Assembly: GCA_964343505.1 (NCBI GenBank)
Contig: CAYFJU010000043.1
Span: 1-26,060 of the forward strand
Source of the DNA: TCS55 sp964343505
Lineage (GTDB): Bacteria > Fidelibacterota > Marinisomatia > Marinisomatales > TCS55
Direction of reading: 5' to 3'
DNA length: 26,060 nt
How positions within the stretch are numbered: the first letter of the stretch is position 1; each line of letters opens with the position of its first letter. This document shows, piece by piece, positions 23,142-26,060 of this stretch. The notes beneath the pieces are model-generated. The model searched no databases. It saw nothing but the letters and a program-made list of their open reading frames with translations, and was not told where the DNA came from. A program made the translations under genes and the position numbers.

Positions 23142-24695
23142 CTAGTGTTTAAAACAGCGTGTGCCGGTGAAGATCATGGCAATGCCGTATTCGTCACAGG
23201 CATCAATCACTTCCTGATCGCGAATGGAGCCGCCGGGCTGGACCACTACTTTAATTCCTGAATCTTTGATGGCGTCAATACTATCCCGAAATGGGAAAAA
23301 TGCATCGGAAGCCAACACACCGCCCTTTACATTTTCGCCCCCTTTTCGCAAAGCCATGTGGACCGCATCCACGCGACTCACTTGTCCCGCACCGAGTCCA
23401 ACTGCGGTGTTATCTTTTGCAATGAGAATCCCATTTGATTTGGCATGGCGAAGAACCTTCCATGTGAATAATGCTGTTTCGATGTCATTTTTCGACGGCT
23501 TCACCTTCGTTACGGTGTTCAAGTGTTCATGTGTTAGAGTGTAGTTGTCTGCATTTTGGACTAAAAGTCCGCCATCCACGTTTCGCACTTCCAGTTTGGG
23601 TGTTCGTTTTCCGAATTGGCCAATTTCCAGCACACGTAAATTCTTTTTCTTTTTGAAGATGTCCAGCGCTTTTGGTTCAAAATTCGGTGCCAATACAATT
23701 TCCACAAAGACTGATGTGATGGCTTCTGCCACTTCTTTGGTACAGGTGCGATTGAAAGCAATGATGCCGCCGAAGGCCGACAACGAATCAGCATAAAATG
23801 CACGATTGTACACATCCAAGAGATTTTCTCCTGTAGCTACGCCGCAAGGATTAGCATGTTTAACCACCACACAAGCGGGCTCATCAAATTCCCGCACACA
23901 AGCCAGGGCGCCATCAGCATCCATAATATTATTATAGGATAACTTTTTTCCTTGGTGGATGTTCGCATTTAGAATATTTGGTTCACCGTTTCCGGGGATT
24001 TTATAAGATGCAGCAAACTGATGGGGGTTTTCCCCATAACGCATTTCAGAATGTTTTTTGAATGTCAGGGAAAAATCATCAGACAGCTTTTCATCTTTCA
24101 GGTAATTGTGAATGATCGTGTCGTACTGGGCCGTATGGCCGAAGGCTTTTGCTGAAAGTTTCTGCCGTGTTTCGAATGAAATGTCGCCGGATGCAAGTTC
24201 ATCGGTAATGGTACTGTAATCTGCCGGATTTACCACCACGCAGACCCATCCTACATTTTTGGCCGCAGACCGAATCATGGTAGGGCCGCCGATATCCACA
24301 TTTTCAAGGGCCGAGGCCAAGTCGCAATCTTCCCGGGAAATGGTATCAGAAAATGGATAGAGATTGCAAACCACCAAATCGATCCATTGAATTTGGTTTG
24401 CTTCAGCATCGGCGCTGTGGGCGTCCCTTAAGCCAAGAATGCCACCTTCCACCAGCGGATTGATGGTTTTCACCCGGCCATCCATAATTTCCGGAAACTT
24501 GGTATAGTCACTCACATCGGTAACGGGAATGTCCGCATCCCGCAATGTTTTGGCTGTGCCACCGGTGGATAGGATTTCTATTCCAAGTTCATGTAAAGAT
24601 TGGGCAATATCCACCACGCCTGTTTTATCAAAGACGGAAATGAGCGCCCGGTTAATTTTGATTGGTTCTTTATTTAATATAGGATTGTTTATCAT
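23142..24695 (-). CDS. purH: Bifunctional AICAR formyltransferase / IMP cyclohydrolase
   Basis: Catalyses the last two steps of de novo IMP synthesis. The N-terminal IMP cyclohydrolase domain (about 14-150) shows ALISVFDKTGV, LSTGGTAKTLRDA and DGRVKTINP. The AICAR transformylase domain has the catalytic K279-H280 in VKHANPCG and, near the end, ASDAFFPFRDSID and QPGGSIRDQEVI. The 517 residues are normal. Residues near YTLTHEHLNTVTK are encoded by a copy of a short dispersed repeat (23515-23541) also found at the purN start, with no change in length relative to the family as I know it. The gene lies downstream of purN and purD on the same strand. Confidence 0.97.
   Translation of the reverse strand: MINNPILNKEPIKINRALISVFDKTGVVDIAQSLHELGIEILSTGGTAKTLRDADIPVTDVSDYTKFPEIMDGRVKTINPLVEGGILGLRDAHSADAEANQIQWIDLVVCNLYPFSDTISREDCDLASALENVDIGGPTMIRSAAKNVGWVCVVVNPADYSTITDELASGDISFETRQKLSAKAFGHTAQYDTIIHNYLKDEKLSDDFSLTFKKHSEMRYGENPHQFAASYKIPGNGEPNILNANIHQGKKLSYNNIMDADGALACVREFDEPACVVVKHANPCGVATGENLLDVYNRAFYADSLSAFGGIIAFNRTCTKEVAEAITSVFVEIVLAPNFEPKALDIFKKKKNLRVLEIGQFGKRTPKLEVRNVDGGLLVQNADNYTLTHEHLNTVTKVKPSKNDIETALFTWKVLRHAKSNGILIAKDNTAVGLGAGQVSRVDAVHMALRKGGENVKGGVLASDAFFPFRDSIDAIKDSGIKVVVQPGGSIRDQEVIDACDEYGIAMIFTGTRCFKH
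23515..23541. repeat. 27-bp dispersed repeat, copy inside purH
   Basis: Starts gtgttcaagtgttcatgtgt. It matches the copy at 25334-25360 at 22 of 27 positions without gaps. It encodes part of the Thr/His-rich stretch in purH. Confidence 0.55.
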
Positions 24696-24706
24696 TTTAT
24701 TTCTTT

Positions 24707-24773
24707 ACCACGAAGGCGTGAAGACACGGAGCAATATAATAATTTTACTCTGTGTTCTCCGTGTCTCTGTGGT
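24707..24773. repeat. Hairpin-forming intergenic repeat that supplies the purN 3' end
   Basis: Two arms (accacgaaggcgtgaagaca at its left start, 24707; actctgtgttctccgtgtct at 24747-24766) form a stem. The stem pairs agacacggag (24722-24731) with ctccgtgtct (24757-24766), and accac (24707-24711) with gtggt (24769-24773). Sequences of this type recur between genes of many unrelated bacteria, as far as I know. The right arm is translated as the last residues of PurN (NHRDTENTE) and contains its stop codon. Confidence 0.65.
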
Positions 24774-25365
24774 TCACCAATTTTATTGCTTCAATGAAGG
24801 CCATACCTTCTAATTGTTGTACTTTAGTTTTCAGTGATTCCACCGTGTCGTCGGGTGCCACTGCACATTTTTTTTGAATCAGGATCGGTCCGCCGTCCAC
24901 CTCATCCGTGACAAAATGGATGGTGCAACCCGTTTCTGTTTCACCATTCTTTAAAACTTCTTCATGAACATTGGTGTCCATTCCGCCAGCGTACTTCGGT
25001 AAAAGTGACGGATGGACGTTCAAGAGTTTGTCCCGCCATTCCCGGCAAAATCCCGCGGACAAAATTCGCATAAACCCAATGAGCAAAACCAAATCGACAT
25101 GGTGTTCCTTCAAAACAGCCGTCATTTCAGCGTCAAATTCTTCCCGGGATTTTCCTTTGTGGGAAATAAACACCGCCGGCACATTGTGATTTTTTGCTCG
25201 CTCTAAAATGTAAGCGCGTTCCCGGTTGGATATCACCACAGACACTTCTACATTAAGTTCACCGGATTGGATGGCATCTAGAATGGCTTGTAAATCCGTG
25301 CCCTTGGTTGAGCCTAAAATTCCGAGTTTTAATGTGTTCGAGTGTTTGTGTGTTGGCGTGGACAC
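24745..25365 (-). CDS. purN: Phosphoribosylglycinamide formyltransferase
   Basis: Transfers a formyl group from 10-formyl-tetrahydrofolate to GAR, the third step of purine synthesis. Visible motifs are LGILGSTKGTDLQAILDAI (substrate-binding loop), the catalytic Asn and His in LLNVHPSLLPKYAGGMDTNVH, and FVTDEVDGGPIL with the catalytic Asp. The 206 residues fit the family plus short extensions at both ends. The N-terminal STPTHKHSNT and C-terminal NHRDTENTE are both encoded by dispersed repeat sequence. GTG 25365 is preceded by aagg about 8 nt upstream and lies 9 nt after the purD stop. purH follows after 49 nt, most of it the hairpin repeat. Confidence 0.95.
   Translation of the reverse strand: MSTPTHKHSNTLKLGILGSTKGTDLQAILDAIQSGELNVEVSVVISNRERAYILERAKNHNVPAVFISHKGKSREEFDAEMTAVLKEHHVDLVLLIGFMRILSAGFCREWRDKLLNVHPSLLPKYAGGMDTNVHEEVLKNGETETGCTIHFVTDEVDGGPILIQKKCAVAPDDTVESLKTKVQQLEGMAFIEAIKLVNHRDTENTE
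25334..25360. repeat. 27-bp dispersed repeat, copy at the purN 5' end
   Basis: Starts gtgttcgagtgtttgtgtgt and matches the purH copy at 22 of 27 positions. It is translated on the minus strand into the Thr/His-rich N-terminal tail of PurN, ahead of the conserved domain. Confidence 0.55.
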
Positions 25366-25374
25366 GTGAATACC

Positions 25375-26060
25375 TTAATACTTCGAACGTAAATCATTCA
25401 TATGATCAATACGCTGCTGAATGACTTCATCAGTGCCGATATCCGTCCGATGAAACAGTGGCCCCTTCACAGCCGACACGTCTTTTTCAGCAACCGCTTC
25501 CGCTTCTGAAATTGCAGCCGCGATGCCAACCACCGCAACGGTGCGGCTGCCTGCTTCCACCAATTGTCCGTTCTGAATATCCACCGATGCGTAAAACAAA
25601 TCATCTGGATTCTCGACACCCGACACATCAATCGGCTCACCTTTCACCGGGCTGTCCGGATATCCTTCCGGCACAGCATATTTGCAGACCGTTGCCTCGT
25701 TTGCAAAACGTACATCAATGTTGTCCAGTGTGCCATCTGCGATGGCGTGGCAAATGTCAATAAAGTCCGATTCCAAAAGTGACAGCACATTCATGGCTTC
25801 GGGATCGCCGAATCTGGCGTTGTATTCAATGAGTTTCACCCCATTGGCTGTGGCCATGAATCCGCCATAAAGGACCCCTTTGTATCCTTCGCCGAATTTA
25901 TCTTTCAACCCTTTGGCTGTGGCGAGATTGATGGCGTAGGCTTCAGCTATATCCGATTCTTTCAGAAATGGAAGCGAATGATCTGCATCAGAATAGGTCC
26001 CCATTCCGCCGGTGTTGGGGCCCGTGTCCCCTTCATAAGCCCGCTTATGATCTTGCACTG
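25375..26060 (-). CDS. purD: Phosphoribosylamine-glycine ligase, C-terminal part (cut by window edge)
   Basis: Makes GAR from phosphoribosylamine, glycine and ATP. The frame is open to the right edge, so this is the last ~228 residues of a protein of about 420-430. It begins within the ATP-grasp domain at VQDHKRAYEGDTGPNTGGMG, a purD hallmark (usually SQDHKR). It continues with GVLYGGFMATANGVKLIEYN and ARFGDPEAMNVL (metal and ATP ligands), and ends in the GARS C-domain (VCKYAVPEGYPDSPVKGEPI). The GTG near 26058 is an internal Val codon, not a start. It is the first visible gene of the purD-purN-purH run. Confidence 0.96.
   Translation of the reverse strand, partial: VQDHKRAYEGDTGPNTGGMGTYSDADHSLPFLKESDIAEAYAINLATAKGLKDKFGEGYKGVLYGGFMATANGVKLIEYNARFGDPEAMNVLSLLESDFIDICHAIADGTLDNIDVRFANEATVCKYAVPEGYPDSPVKGEPIDVSGVENPDDLFYASVDIQNGQLVEAGSRTVAVVGIAAAISEAEAVAEKDVSAVKGPLFHRTDIGTDEVIQQRIDHMNDLRSKY

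Overview
The window reads as a bacterial chromosome segment of moderate GC, with dense genes and short spacers. A homodimeric-type pyruvate dehydrogenase operon, a Lys-rich small-protein/MATE pair, a large 7TM-PAS sensor kinase with a NarL-type regulator, a lipoprotein resembling the end of a TonB-receptor plug, and de novo purine genes together suggest a free-living, Gram-negative, respiratory bacterium. The FCB group (for example marine Marinimicrobia-like lineages) is my best guess, but this is inference: there is no rRNA or marker gene here. Layout: (1) 1-630 is a decayed accessory patch. It holds the C-terminal end of an IS481-family transposase interrupted by a 196-bp MITE-like insert at a TA dinucleotide, followed by a degraded minus-strand reading frame. 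(2) 621-2301 holds a small basic protein of unknown function and a MATE efflux transporter. (3) 2378-11141 is a tight six-gene plus-strand operon: aceE, aceF, lpd, an active M16 metallopeptidase, its inactive M16 partner, and a DHFR-like reductase. Gaps are 6 and 1 nt, then a 17-nt overlap, 0 nt and a 1-nt overlap. The operon ends at a perfect 34-bp palindromic terminator shared with the convergent gene. (4) 11243-17176 is on the minus strand: a membrane-anchored SRPBCC-like protein carrying three copies of an undescribed ~43-residue repeat, and a likely kinase - response regulator - mutM operon. (5) 17177-17489 is a divergent intergenic region with a possible attenuator-like leader or small RNA ending in a strong intrinsic terminator. 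(6) 17490-22003 holds a membrane-anchored penicillin-acylase-family hydrolase and a glycerophosphodiester phosphodiesterase. A convergent plug-like lipoprotein, a single-domain rhodanese and a stand-alone RsbR-type sensor domain protein follow. (7) 22000-26060 is on the minus strand: purD (cut by the window edge), purN, purH, a MAPEG-family membrane protein and an unrecognised multi-span membrane protein. Two kinds of short dispersed repeat have been incorporated into the coding ends of purN and into purH. I see no tRNA, rRNA or CRISPR array, and no complete defence system. The least explained items are the SRPBCC triple-repeat protein, the M16 pair locked into the PDH operon, the leader at 17245-17430, the MITE inside the IS481 relic, and the plug-like mini-lipoprotein.
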